Shown piece by piece: positions 17,201-26,058 of a stretch of 64,000 bases of DNA. This stretch comes from Streptomyces sp. NBC_00440 (lineage in GTDB: Bacteria > Actinomycetota > Actinomycetes > Streptomycetales > Streptomycetaceae), in the NCBI RefSeq assembly GCF_036014215.1, contig NZ_CP107921.1, positions 2,303,501 to 2,367,500 of the forward strand. The letters run 5' to 3'. The first letter of the stretch is position 1. Each line of letters begins with the position of its first letter. The notes under the pieces were generated by a model. It was not told the DNA's origin and did not search any database. It was given only the letters and a program-made list of their open reading frames with translations. The translations under genes and the position numbers were made by a program.

Positions 17201-18752
17201 CATCCGTGAAGAGGAAGCCCGTGGAGCCGTAGAGGTATTGCTTCTTATCCAGGTCGAGCATGCGGCCGTGGAGCATGGCCGTTTGGATCGACGTAGACAG
17301 CAGGCTTGTTCCGGACACCGGGTCGCCGCGCAGCGCCAGGGCGTACTCACGGCCCTCGGACTTCATGGCCTCGTCGGCCGGTTCAATTGGGTCGACATCG
17401 CTCGGACGAAGGCCGACAAGTTGAGCGAAGAACTTATCCGCGTCACGAAGGGTCGCAGAGAGACCGACGAACGTCATGGGGCGGTGTGCTGCCTCACGCC
17501 AGCGTCGCAACAGTAGTGCCACCTGCGCGCCGTGAAGACCGCTATAGGTGTGGACCTCATCGAGCAGCACGAGGGAGGGAGCGGAATTGCTGCCGCACCA
17601 CCCGAGCAGCCACTCCAGATAGCTGTCACCGCTACAGCGGTTCAGCATCTCAGTAGTGGTGAATAGCAGATCCGGCGGGTTCTTCTTGAGGGACTCCCGG
17701 GTGAGCGCCAGGCGCCCGTCCTTCAAGGTGTAGCCGCACCTGGTACAGGTCAGCCGCTCCCGGCCTTGCCTTCGGTCCTCGTCTGTCCACTGGAGTTCCC
17801 CAGTGCCGCAGTCCTGGGCGGGGCAGGGCAGAAACGGGCACACAACGCCCTGGGGAGTGCGCTTCCAGGCAGTGGCGAGCCCTGAGTTCGGTTCCACCCT
17901 CCGGTCCTGGGCATTCCATGGGGTGTCACCGTAGAGCGCGCCGACGCGGATAGGACGTCGCCTGCTCTCGTGCAGCGCCTCCTCGACGTCGTCAACAGAG
18001 CGGATCGACTCTCGAAGCTGGTCGCGCAGGAGTTCCTTGCGGGGGTAGAGCGCCAGCGTGTGAACGCGCTTTGCCCTACCAGGGTGCGCGTGTTCCGCCA
18101 TCGCTGCGAAGGCCGGCAAGTAGAACGAGAGTGTCTTGCCGCTACCCGTGCCAGCGCCGACGATGATTCCCTTGGACCGCTGAGAGCTGAGCGAGGTGAA
18201 CACGGAACAGGTGGCATCCAGTTGGAAGCGAGCCAGTTCGCGGCCCCGCAACTGGGCTGCCGCCACGCGCTCTTGCACCTCCCCCCATTGGGGTAGCTGC
18301 GCGAGCTCGCGGAGAGCGTCGGATGCCGGAATATCTCGATGTGGGTAGCGTCGCGGCGCTACGTGCAGTCGGTAGTCAGCGACGAGGCGCCGCTGATGCT
18401 GCCACCAGCCAGGCCGCTCCTCCTGCGCCCAGCCACCTCGGGCAAAGAGCTGCCGAAGACCAGTTGTGAGCCTGAGTGACTCCGCCAAGCGGGTGCGATA
18501 CCGCGGTGGCGACGTCACAGGCACTGGCACCTCGAACAGCAAGGCACGGAGCAGGAACTCCTCCAGCACAGCGTCGACGGACATGTCGGCCGGGGCAGCC
18601 TCGTGACTGTGCAAGAGACTGTCGATGGTCTCTATCACCTCGGCCTTAGAGAGGGCAGCCTCCGTGACGCCCCAGGCCAGCAGTGGCAGTTCACGGTCTT
18701 CCAAGTGGTTCAGGAGTTCGTTCGCGAAGCGAACGTCGAGGTGCTCTGTCAC
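14250..18752 (-). CDS. dpdJ: DpdJ, DEVH-box helicase with zinc insertion and DUF1998-like end
   Basis: A 1500-residue helicase. Walker A GAGTGSGKT lies at 199-207 and the DEVH box (LVLLDEVHTYSG) at 398-401, with motif III GLSATLRD and motif VI QRRGRAGRERG further on. Between motifs I and II is a Cys-rich insertion: Cys305, 310 and 315, then CTRC at 336-339, likely a zinc ribbon. The C-terminal part contains VWLSETSVGGLGVVESLVRF, the pattern of the DUF1998/MrfA-like domain also found in DISARM DrmA/DrmB-type systems. GTG start overlaps dpdI (GTGA). Probably translocates on or remodels modified or unmodified DNA. Confidence 0.88.
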   Translation of the reverse strand: MTEHLDVRFANELLNHLEDRELPLLAWGVTEAALSKAEVIETIDSLLHSHEAAPADMSVDAVLEEFLLRALLFEVPVPVTSPPRYRTRLAESLRLTTGLRQLFARGGWAQEERPGWWQHQRRLVADYRLHVAPRRYPHRDIPASDALRELAQLPQWGEVQERVAAAQLRGRELARFQLDATCSVFTSLSSQRSKGIIVGAGTGSGKTLSFYLPAFAAMAEHAHPGRAKRVHTLALYPRKELLRDQLRESIRSVDDVEEALHESRRRPIRVGALYGDTPWNAQDRRVEPNSGLATAWKRTPQGVVCPFLPCPAQDCGTGELQWTDEDRRQGRERLTCTRCGYTLKDGRLALTRESLKKNPPDLLFTTTEMLNRCSGDSYLEWLLGWCGSNSAPSLVLLDEVHTYSGLHGAQVALLLRRWREAAHRPMTFVGLSATLRDADKFFAQLVGLRPSDVDPIEPADEAMKSEGREYALALRGDPVSGTSLLSTSIQTAMLHGRMLDLDKKQYLYGSTGFLFTDDLDVTNRFYNDLRDAEGGQNRAGRRNGRRPVLAGLRSSERNEHAARYVDGQSWDIAEKIGHDLDPTLQLHHLHVGRTSSQDVGVDHDANLTVATAALEVGFNDPRVGLVLQHKAPRDAAAFIQRRGRAGRERGTRPITVVTLSDYGRDRLAYQAYETLFAPQVPARSLPIGNRFVLKIQATQALLDWASRKLRSKKLWADPRKILKAPIGHAVRNEDRPGHDMLTSLLQAILDKPDLQDELAQHLGRALQINADEVQALLWEQPRSLLLSVVPTALRRLRSDWSFQRIDPGAKEGSLLPEFITRSLFEPLNLPEVELLLPFNTNDTLEQLPIARALREAVPGRVSRRFGHRRDEHRTWLPVPPVGSSTLPLTQIVQHADPEGTWHPDGYASEGLQVFRPTQLKLEQPGQEISDRSQGLPIWGSQIVVSEEAPPAPADIPNPSLWHERVQAVRFATHAAGNPIEMRRMTIGADCQVALERGEVETRKVYYELHGKPVALGFRLGVDAVQVLLRPLNTSEPAVREYLSSPQWRSLAFSYTFAEDPALEEVANKFQRAWLGQVYLTAFALEGIKQSRTAVEIRASLANGAWTGELSRILSVLYRDNSDPDQAVENARLIDGLTELLRDARVLTAVDRAAEHLVDPNIAVRTEDLAQRTYRDTVAAAILSAAQRACPDSQDGDLIVDVAPGATSSAPTVVWLSETSVGGLGVVESLVRFYGEDPRRFWGLVTSALAPSDYEYVDATLTQLLRHLADEPGGDAAEAMRALRGAEDAEAAEEALNSLLAAWEQLDGPPRRTAVSALSTRLLRPGAGPDTDAQALAMVDAWAGLEQRLGVEVDANVIAFAVGDNRLNVGGGKRLTADQAFSMLWPRGRQARTQDLQHYQPYADAPVLDRLLVREAHNDRLPEVDVTASDWVLAYQKAMTDSGAADLICPAGESQALAEALVRVPALPVDRDVLRVHGEVRSYARHRDELRVRVELREATQ

Positions 18753-19435
18753 GCGCCCGTCCTCTGCAAGGTGATGTGGATGTCCATCTCGAACTGACGC
18801 AGCAGCGCAATGTCGTCGTCTGTGACGTCGCGGAGCGTGGGGCTGGGGCGCTTCTCAAGCACTTCCAGGAGTCTCAATAGCTCACTGGGGGGATCACTCT
18901 TGTCGTGCAGGGACTCCGCGAGGAGGGCGTACGTGCTGGTGAAGAGCGTGACATCCGCCTTGGACAGGTTCTTGGTTGCCACCGCCTGACGGAGTTCCCT
19001 CTCCCGGTTGCGTGCGGCCTCGCGCTCGTCGCGCGAGAGCATGGGGATCCGGGCCAGGGGAAGGGCGGCGACCTGTGCCGTTGCCCAGGTGACCCATGCC
19101 GCGCTGCTATCACCCTTGAGCTTGCCCGCGAGTTCCTGAACCTTCTTCCTGGCCGTGTTGAAGACCGCGTCACTGGGCAACCCGTTGAGGGCTTTCCGCT
19201 CGAAGGCTGTGCGGGCGGTGTCGATGCCTGATAGGTCGGGCTTGTGCGCTGCCCCCAAGGCCGCAAGCGTATGGCTTAGCCCAACTTGGGTTCTGAGTTC
19301 GGCCAGCCCCGCGCGGAGTTCCTTCGAGCGGCTCAGAACCCGAGCGGCCTCCTTCTCCCCGACGGCGCCTGCAGCGATCTGGCGGGCACGGTTTTGCAGC
19401 TGTACGGCCTTGTCGTACACAGACAAGCTGGTCAC
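18749..19435 (-). CDS. dpdI: Probable DpdI, coiled-coil protein
   Basis: A 228-residue, strongly helical protein with heptad-like stretches rich in Leu, Ala, Arg and Glu (LQNRARQIAAGAVGEKEAAR; SRDEREAARNRERELRQAV). No enzymatic motif is visible. It is assigned to DpdI by its place between dpdH and dpdJ. The GTG at 19435 overlaps the dpdH stop as GTGA and gives VTSLSVYDKAV; the longer in-frame start at 19486 would add an Arg-rich tail lying wholly in dpdH and is not credible. Likely a structural partner of the two flanking ATPases. Confidence 0.72.
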   Translation of the reverse strand: MTSLSVYDKAVQLQNRARQIAAGAVGEKEAARVLSRSKELRAGLAELRTQVGLSHTLAALGAAHKPDLSGIDTARTAFERKALNGLPSDAVFNTARKKVQELAGKLKGDSSAAWVTWATAQVAALPLARIPMLSRDEREAARNRERELRQAVATKNLSKADVTLFTSTYALLAESLHDKSDPPSELLRLLEVLEKRPSPTLRDVTDDDIALLRQFEMDIHITLQRTGA

Positions 19436-22400
19436 CAGTCCTCCCCGTCGTCTTCGGCGGACGGGACAGCGGTGAGCGCCTGCCACTCCACACAGATTTG
19501 CCCCACGTCTTCCGCGGCACTGTCACCTGCGGAGCCACTAGACCGTGACTCGGCGCTGGCAAGAGCAGCGTCCAGCCAGTCGTTACTGGCAATTAGCAGT
19601 TGTTGAATCAGCTTGAGCGAGTCACCGCGGTCCTTGACAGCGGCAACCAGTTGGGCGTGATGACGAGTTGAGGAATCGCGGCTGTCGTCGCCCGCCTTGA
19701 CCAGGTCGTCTTCGAGTGCAGAGATGGCCTTCCAGTCCGCGTTCTGGGCAGCCTGAAGCAGGGCATCGAATTGACGTGTCTGTTCGGCCGTCAGCGGCAG
19801 TCCCACTTCTCGCGCAGCACCGAGAACGTCGCGGATTGCAGCCATGGTCTGTACGCCAGTGGTGCCCCGAGGCTGACGGCTTCGAATCGAGTTGAGTAGT
19901 TCTTCGTGGCGGTTGAGTTGGTCCTCGAGGATGGTTGTCCAGGACGCGAACCCAGTGACGGCCGGCTTCACCCATTTAGGGATGTCCAGCGTCTCGGCAT
20001 CCCAACTCCACGATGACGCGGCCCTGTCGAGCAGAGGAAGAACGCGTGCGGCATCAACCATGTTCACCGCACCGATGCCCTGGGCGATACCTACGGCGTA
20101 ACGGAGTTGCTTCACGAGTTCAGGACGCGCTCTGAGGTGCCCACGGAGCATGTCCATCCACTTTTCCGCGCGGATCCCACCGTCCTCGCGACGCCACTCT
20201 TGCCCGTCATCAAGCGCCGCGGCGACGAGTTGCGAAGTGGGCATTCCGGGCCATGCCCGGCCGGCGAGTGCCGCTCCGATCAGCGATGCACGGAATCCCG
20301 CGACGAGGTGATCATCGGTGAACTCCATGTACTGCTGCAGCCGTGCAGTGAGGTCTTGGCCGTGCCTCTCGGCCAAGAACGCCAGGCGTCGGATGTCTTC
20401 GGCTCGTGCTGGAAGGTCCCGCTCAGCTTTCAGCAGGCTGTCGAAGAACCAACTGTCCTTCGGACGACGAGAGAAGGTGATGGGGGCATTCTCGACGCCG
20501 AGCAAGTTCTCCTTCGCGCCCTCGATGGACACGATGGTCGCCTTGCTTGGCCAGGCAACCCTTCGTAGTTCGGTACTGACCACTGCCCGCATCAGAGGTG
20601 AGTTCCACTGGTATCGCTGGACGACCGCGGTGGAGACGACACCGCGGATCCGAGTCGCGGTGGCGGTATCTAGGCCACCCTCGCGGGTGAGCCACTCGTC
20701 CACGGTCTCCAGCATTCGCTGAAGTTCCCTGGGGAGCTCGTCATCTTTGCCACTGGCTCCTGTCTCGGACTTTGCCTCTTCGGCGTTGGGCTGCCCCGGC
20801 ACCGCTACAGATGCAGGCTGATGGCTTTGCCCTCCTTCGCTGCCCAGCGGTTCTAGGGAGAATGCCTCCAAGATGGTGGGGTGGAGGCTGTTGGCGTGCT
20901 CGGGGGCGTCTCCCCAAAACTCGAGCGCCAGGTTACGTCGCTCCGCTGAGGCCGGGTCGTGATCATTCGCTGCTACGAAGCCGAGTACGTCGCGGTTGAC
21001 GGGCCTGTCGAGTTTGGTCGGCCGGAACCGTTGCCGGAACATGGGGTCGGGGAACTCGCCCTGCTGCATGGCGGTGGCGTGTTCAACCAAGACCGGTCGT
21101 ACGACGCTTCCCAGCACGGCACGGGGGTTGAAGGACCAAGGCTTGGTCTGGTCTGCCGTTGAGTGGACGGCGCGTACGAGAGACGACTCGTTGAACGGGT
21201 ACAAGCCATAGCCGTCGGCGGTTGCTCCGAAAGCCTCGTGGCACTCCGTTCGCAGTGGGCAGGTCGCGCACTTGTTGGGAACGTCGTCGTTGCTTGCACG
21301 CTCGAGTTCGTCGCGGCCCAAACGCCCAGCATTCAGGTAACGGCCGACGAACGAGGCAATCTCTGTACGTCCCGTCTCTTCCGGGCTGAAGGGAACGTCC
21401 AGGTGGTAGACGTAGCCCGTGGCGGCCTGGATACGGGTTAGGACTGTCTCCTCCAAGGATTGGAAGTAGCCCGTCGTCACGGCCATGAGTGTGCGGATGG
21501 GGGCGAGAGTCGTCTTGCCCTCACGGTTTGCTGCTTCTACCACGGCATCTAGGAGGTCTCGCTGGACACCTTGGATGAGAGCGAAGTCCTCGATGAGCAG
21601 GACGATCTCCTTGCCCTGCCGGTGGTACTCCTCTCGTACCTGTTTCATTGCATCGAGTAGCCGGCCTGCCCCAAGGTTGGCGGCGCTCTTGATTGCGGCT
21701 TCGAGGTGCCTGTTGAGTAGGTCTACCGCAATTCCCTGCAGGTCACCGCGTGTGCTGATCGTGCCGAGTAGCTTCTGCGCCATTCCCGACGCGGATTGGA
21801 TGTCGCGAATGTCGAGCGGCAGGTCGCTGATGCTGAAGCCCTCGGGGCGGTCCGCCTGCCCATCCCGGCGATTGTGAATCAGCTGATGGGCCAGTTCAGG
21901 GACGAACCTCCCAGGCGCGAGCAACTCCGCACGGACATGGGGGTCAAGGAGCACCGCAGCCAGCTTGCCGGGGCCAACAAGCATCCGAGCCAAAGGGCGT
22001 GACTCTGAGTTCGGGGACGTGGCCTCGAGCGCCTCGCTCAGTTCATTGAGGATGCGCCTTGCCAGGGACTCCTCGTTGACGTCCTCAGTGAACCTGTTGA
22101 TGTCATCTTTGAGTTGAGCCAGGTCGTTGCTTTCCACCTGCGCGATGAGCGTGCTGACGACGGCCTTGAGGCTGGTCTTGGACTTCTCGAGGTAGATGAC
22201 TTCTCTCTGGTCCGCTCCCTCTTCCATGCCAGCCAGTTGCTCTCGAACCCATCGGACAAGATGCGACTTACCTGAGCCAGACTCACCCACGACCGGCATG
22301 AGCAAGGTCCCGCTGTCCGCTCGGAGCGCCAGGAAGTCTTCGAGGACCGCCCTCTCACCGATCGGGTCGCCTCCGATGACGAGCTCTTTCCCGTCCATGA

Positions 22401-22533
22401 GCCGCGCGCGCTTGATCCGCAACGGTGCATGAGTGGCCAAGAAGACCGAACGCGAGGGGCTGATCGCCTCAGTATTGATGGTGGAGGCTGCCACAGCTGG
22501 TTCCCAGCAGAGCATCCTGCGGAAGTCAGCCAT
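19432..22533 (-). CDS. dpdH: DpdH, large P-loop ATPase
   Basis: A 1033-residue ATPase with Walker A VVGESGSGKS ending near residue 90 and a Walker-B-like run EIVLLIEDFALIQG near 310-325. A Cys cluster CATCPLRTEC at about 430 may bind a metal. The N-terminal domain reads like AAA+/STAND ATPases (GDPIGERAVLEDFLALR); the rest is helical. The ATG at 22533 lies 8 bases inside the end of dpdG; a longer open frame to 22794 runs antisense-like through dpdG and is rejected. In Dpd islands DpdH is part of the restriction/maintenance module; its reaction is unknown. Confidence 0.82.
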   Translation of the reverse strand: MADFRRMLCWEPAVAASTINTEAISPSRSVFLATHAPLRIKRARLMDGKELVIGGDPIGERAVLEDFLALRADSGTLLMPVVGESGSGKSHLVRWVREQLAGMEEGADQREVIYLEKSKTSLKAVVSTLIAQVESNDLAQLKDDINRFTEDVNEESLARRILNELSEALEATSPNSESRPLARMLVGPGKLAAVLLDPHVRAELLAPGRFVPELAHQLIHNRRDGQADRPEGFSISDLPLDIRDIQSASGMAQKLLGTISTRGDLQGIAVDLLNRHLEAAIKSAANLGAGRLLDAMKQVREEYHRQGKEIVLLIEDFALIQGVQRDLLDAVVEAANREGKTTLAPIRTLMAVTTGYFQSLEETVLTRIQAATGYVYHLDVPFSPEETGRTEIASFVGRYLNAGRLGRDELERASNDDVPNKCATCPLRTECHEAFGATADGYGLYPFNESSLVRAVHSTADQTKPWSFNPRAVLGSVVRPVLVEHATAMQQGEFPDPMFRQRFRPTKLDRPVNRDVLGFVAANDHDPASAERRNLALEFWGDAPEHANSLHPTILEAFSLEPLGSEGGQSHQPASVAVPGQPNAEEAKSETGASGKDDELPRELQRMLETVDEWLTREGGLDTATATRIRGVVSTAVVQRYQWNSPLMRAVVSTELRRVAWPSKATIVSIEGAKENLLGVENAPITFSRRPKDSWFFDSLLKAERDLPARAEDIRRLAFLAERHGQDLTARLQQYMEFTDDHLVAGFRASLIGAALAGRAWPGMPTSQLVAAALDDGQEWRREDGGIRAEKWMDMLRGHLRARPELVKQLRYAVGIAQGIGAVNMVDAARVLPLLDRAASSWSWDAETLDIPKWVKPAVTGFASWTTILEDQLNRHEELLNSIRSRQPRGTTGVQTMAAIRDVLGAAREVGLPLTAEQTRQFDALLQAAQNADWKAISALEDDLVKAGDDSRDSSTRHHAQLVAAVKDRGDSLKLIQQLLIASNDWLDAALASAESRSSGSAGDSAAEDVGQICVEWQALTAVPSAEDDGEDW

Positions 22534-23458
22534 CGGTGGGCTCCAGGATCGTGATGTCGCTAACGGGGCGTGGGCTGGCGGGCCTTTCAGGGTCGTGCAG
22601 GAGAAGAATCTTCCGAGCATCGTCGTCGTGCTCCAGATGAAGCCACTTCTCATCGTGGCCACGCAGGAGAGCAAACGAGAGGGCGGCACCGGCCACACTC
22701 TCGCCGGGACTGGGGATCCCCACCGCGAGCGAGTGTGCGCCGCCAGGCAACACCGGTAGGTGCTCCCGCAGAACTTGTAGTGCCTCAACCGCATTGATTC
22801 GCTGGGCTGGTTGCCACAACTGAAGCACTGTTTGCTTGACGGCCAGGGTGCAGTCCGGGACTAGTGGGCCGCGGCCTTCACCGCGGAAGAGCGGGGCTGC
22901 GGCAAGGCCGAGAGTGGGCGCCCAGTAGCCGAAGCGGAGCCAGCGGGTGGGGTTAGCGAAGATGGGAAGCACTTCGAGCCGCAACACCTTACGGTCCTTG
23001 CTGTCCTTGTAGTCCAGGAGTTTCTCCGCGGCGACGCTGTCGATTGGTTGCTCCATCGGGTCGTGCATGAGGAACCAAGCGAGCGCGCGAGTGAGGTCTC
23101 GGGGGCCTGCCGCATCGTTGTTGGCGCCCAACTCCTTGTTGTAGTCCGCTTCGAGGACTGCGTGACGCAGGATGCGGGAGTATGTGTCGAGATCGTCGCT
23201 GCGGGCAAGAGCCTTGGCTGGGCCGGCCAGCGAGAGTTCCTGCCGGTCGTCATCGACGTGCACCAACCCCAGGACCTGGAGGGAACTGATAGCACAGTCG
23301 AAGGGCGGCTTGGTCGACGTGTCCTCTGAGCGCAAAGAAGGAGGACTGACCAGCGCCCGCGCCTCGTCCAAGGCGATGCTCTTCCCCAAGTAGGCGAGGA
23401 GGCGGACCACAGCCCATGTCTGGGAGGGAATGGCTGCGTCTACGTTCAGGAGAGTCAT
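22526..23458 (-). CDS. dpdG: DpdG
   Basis: A 310-residue protein assigned by order between dpdF and dpdH. The N-terminal 100 residues look like a winged-helix fold (SQTWAVVRLLAYLGKSIALD, then SSLQVLGLVHVDD), and the middle has FGYWAPTLGLAA. No catalytic motif is seen. The ATG overlaps the dpdF stop by one base and the stop overlaps the dpdH start by eight. A DNA-binding or bridging role for the helicase complex is plausible but unproven. Confidence 0.77.
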   Translation of the reverse strand: MTLLNVDAAIPSQTWAVVRLLAYLGKSIALDEARALVSPPSLRSEDTSTKPPFDCAISSLQVLGLVHVDDDRQELSLAGPAKALARSDDLDTYSRILRHAVLEADYNKELGANNDAAGPRDLTRALAWFLMHDPMEQPIDSVAAEKLLDYKDSKDRKVLRLEVLPIFANPTRWLRFGYWAPTLGLAAAPLFRGEGRGPLVPDCTLAVKQTVLQLWQPAQRINAVEALQVLREHLPVLPGGAHSLAVGIPSPGESVAGAALSFALLRGHDEKWLHLEHDDDARKILLLHDPERPASPRPVSDITILEPTDG

Positions 23459-26058
23459 CAGAGTTCCTCCAAGGCACGGCGGATCGACAAGTTCGCCGGG
23501 TGGACATCGACGAGTGGCGTATCTCGGCGCTCGGGGTGGTGCATGGTCCGTGGATGGATCAGGTAGGTCGGTGCATTCCAGGCGAATCGCGTCGCAATCT
23601 CAGGCCCGGGTGACACTGCGTTCGGGTCCGCCATCCAGATAACAGGGCCATGCCAGTCCGACAGGAGAGCACCGTCATCGTCAACGATCACGGTGCGGGT
23701 CCGCGCTGTTGTCTGCAGTTGGCTTCTGAGGTGGGTATCCATGCCCGGCCCCCCGACCACGGCGATCCTGCGACGGACAAGGCTTTCTACCAGACGTGCC
23801 GCCAAGGCCCGGTCGTCGGCGTCTTGCCACCACAGGCTCAGGCACTGATGGTCCCCGAAGTACGGCATCAGGGGGAGATGCCCATGGTTCTCGGATGTGG
23901 GTAGCAGAGGGCGCGGCTCCCCAGCGAGCCGGTAGAAGCCTGCAGGCAGAAGCTTGGCAGTGGCCCTGCAGTGAGGGCATCCACGGCAGGTGATACCTGT
24001 GCGGCGAAAGCCCTCGCCATGCGGGACCCGGTAGTACGACCCCAGCACTTCGCCGATGCATTGATTGCCTCGCAGAGCTACTTTCAGTTCTCGCAGGGCC
24101 GAAGCGCGACCGCGTAGCAGTTTTTGGCGCTCAGTTTCAAAGCGAGCATGGAAGTGCTCGCTGTTTCTTGCGTCGGAGTCGAGGAGTTCCACGTCTGCGT
24201 AGCCATCAGCTGTCGCGTAGAACTGGTCAAGTCGTGCCTTCCAGACGACATCCGACTCACCTTCATCCCTTCCGGGTGGCTGTGGTGGGTGGACGGCCAC
24301 AATCCCTGATCGCACCATGAGGTTGAGGATCCGGATGTTCCATTGCCGGTTCCGTTGAAAGCCCTCGTTCATGTCAGGGGGGTAGGAATCAAGACTGACG
24401 CGGTGACGATCTTGGATCGTAGTCCTGCTGTGGAACATTGCCTCCCACCGCTGCCACGCGCGCGGGGCGCCGATGACCACCTCGTCGCTCATGTAGTTGG
24501 CGATCTCTTCGTCATTGCGCGTGGTGGCCATATACGCGATTGAAGGGCTTCCGTTGCGTCCTGCTCGGCCGACTTCTTGGTAGTAGCGGTCCACCGTCTC
24601 TGGCAGGCATGCGTGCACGATCGTCTTAACGTCGTCGAGGTCGACGCCCAGGCCGAAGGCAGAGGTACCAACCACGATGTCGAAGCGTGTCTCCACGTCG
24701 TCTTCGGCTGTCTTACCGCCCCATCCCTCCAAGGCGTCGCGACGCTCGGCATCGGTGGAGTCACCGGTGACGCTCGCTACGCGGCGAAGCCCGTGGCCGT
24801 GAAGACGGCCCGCCCACTCCTGCGCATGTTCGACCTTGGTCGTGTAGAGGATCATCGGCTTCGGCAAGTACGAGACGGCATCAAGGACTGCGGTCTGCCG
24901 GTCGGTCTCGCTCTCAAAGGCGTCGATGTAGTAGCTCGGCTCGTGGCGAAGTTGGGAAGCCCAGACGATCCTCGCCCGTTGTGGCGAGGCAAACAGTGTG
25001 TCGAGTGTCTCCACCTGTTGCCCAGTGAGTGTCGCGCTCATCGCGACGGTGACTGGTTGCCGGCCTGCCGGGGCCTTGCTGAGCCAGATGCGACGGTGGC
25101 TCGACATGGTCTGGAACTCGGTACGGAAGCTGTTGCCCCACTGCTCGACCAGGTGTGCTTCGTCAATCACGAAGTAGTTGAACAACCCGGCCTCAGCGGC
25201 GTCCTCTAGAGGTCCCTTCAGGCTCCGCACGAGAGCTTCAGGCGAAGTGAACACGAGCCGTTGGCGGCCTGCGGCGATGTCGTCCCGCATCTGTTGTTTG
25301 TCTTCGGGAGACAGGCCGCTGGTGTACGCGTACCGGCGTGTGGGGCTGTGCTGCCCGTACCGTTCAAGGATCTTGAAGGCACGCCGTTCCAGGTCTGCTG
25401 CGAGAACGCTCGTAGGCACGACGACTACCGACACGCCGCTGCTCGTGCTTGCCAGAAGCGCGGGGGCCACTGCAACTGCGGTCTTCCCATGTCCCGTGGG
25501 GAGACAGATGACCGTGGTGCTCCCCGGTTCGGCAAGCGCGATAGCCCTGGCGGCTTGTCGCTGACCGGTTGACACATAGTGACTGTGATCATCACCGAGG
25601 GCGGTTGCGAAGAACGGGTCGGCCGGATACGACTCCAGCCTGCGACGGTGTGGCGAGTCCTCGCCGAGATGGACCTGGCGAAGATCCTCTTGAGCCGCAT
25701 GGCGGGAAACGTCGTCGGGGACGGGCGGATGCCACGGCAGCGCGCTTACCCACAAGTTGGCGCCGCCATCGCGCATCCCAGTTTGGCAGCGCATTTCCTC
25801 CCACTGCTCACGGGTAGGCAGCCGTGGGAGGAGAGGAACCGTGAACCCCGTTGTGTTCTCTCGTGCTTGAGCTTCGAGCAAGATCTGCCGAGTCAGCGAG
25901 GCAACGTCTTTCCACCCGCTGGACTCACTGGCCAGAGCATCACGGAGCCTGCGCAGCGTCCCCTTCGCCTCGGGAAGTTCTGGGAGGTGCTGGAGGTCCC
26001 GGTGCTCCGACAGGTGGTTAAAGAGCGTCTTGGCGCCGGTCCAATTGTCAGTCGCCAC
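23458..26058 (-). CDS. dpdF: DpdF, RecQ-like DEAH helicase
   Basis: An 866-residue superfamily 2 helicase. Q-motif-like TGQRQAAR near 165, Walker A CLPTGHGKTAV at 186-195, DEAH box FVIDEAHLVEQWG at 297-308, and motif VI EVGRAGRNGSPSIAYM match the RecQ branch. A C-terminal cluster CRGCPHC is a likely zinc site, as in RecQ proteins. The N-terminal 150 residues are specific to this family. The start is GTG with a strong AGGAGG eight bases upstream, and overlaps dpdE by 11 bases. Confidence 0.9.
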   Translation of the reverse strand: MATDNWTGAKTLFNHLSEHRDLQHLPELPEAKGTLRRLRDALASESSGWKDVASLTRQILLEAQARENTTGFTVPLLPRLPTREQWEEMRCQTGMRDGGANLWVSALPWHPPVPDDVSRHAAQEDLRQVHLGEDSPHRRRLESYPADPFFATALGDDHSHYVSTGQRQAARAIALAEPGSTTVICLPTGHGKTAVAVAPALLASTSSGVSVVVVPTSVLAADLERRAFKILERYGQHSPTRRYAYTSGLSPEDKQQMRDDIAAGRQRLVFTSPEALVRSLKGPLEDAAEAGLFNYFVIDEAHLVEQWGNSFRTEFQTMSSHRRIWLSKAPAGRQPVTVAMSATLTGQQVETLDTLFASPQRARIVWASQLRHEPSYYIDAFESETDRQTAVLDAVSYLPKPMILYTTKVEHAQEWAGRLHGHGLRRVASVTGDSTDAERRDALEGWGGKTAEDDVETRFDIVVGTSAFGLGVDLDDVKTIVHACLPETVDRYYQEVGRAGRNGSPSIAYMATTRNDEEIANYMSDEVVIGAPRAWQRWEAMFHSRTTIQDRHRVSLDSYPPDMNEGFQRNRQWNIRILNLMVRSGIVAVHPPQPPGRDEGESDVVWKARLDQFYATADGYADVELLDSDARNSEHFHARFETERQKLLRGRASALRELKVALRGNQCIGEVLGSYYRVPHGEGFRRTGITCRGCPHCRATAKLLPAGFYRLAGEPRPLLPTSENHGHLPLMPYFGDHQCLSLWWQDADDRALAARLVESLVRRRIAVVGGPGMDTHLRSQLQTTARTRTVIVDDDGALLSDWHGPVIWMADPNAVSPGPEIATRFAWNAPTYLIHPRTMHHPERRDTPLVDVHPANLSIRRALEEL

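Noticed and set aside
22534-22794. N-terminal extension of DpdH by 87 residues
   Set aside because: It lies entirely inside dpdG in another frame and is Arg/Cys-rich without similarity to the ATPase family.
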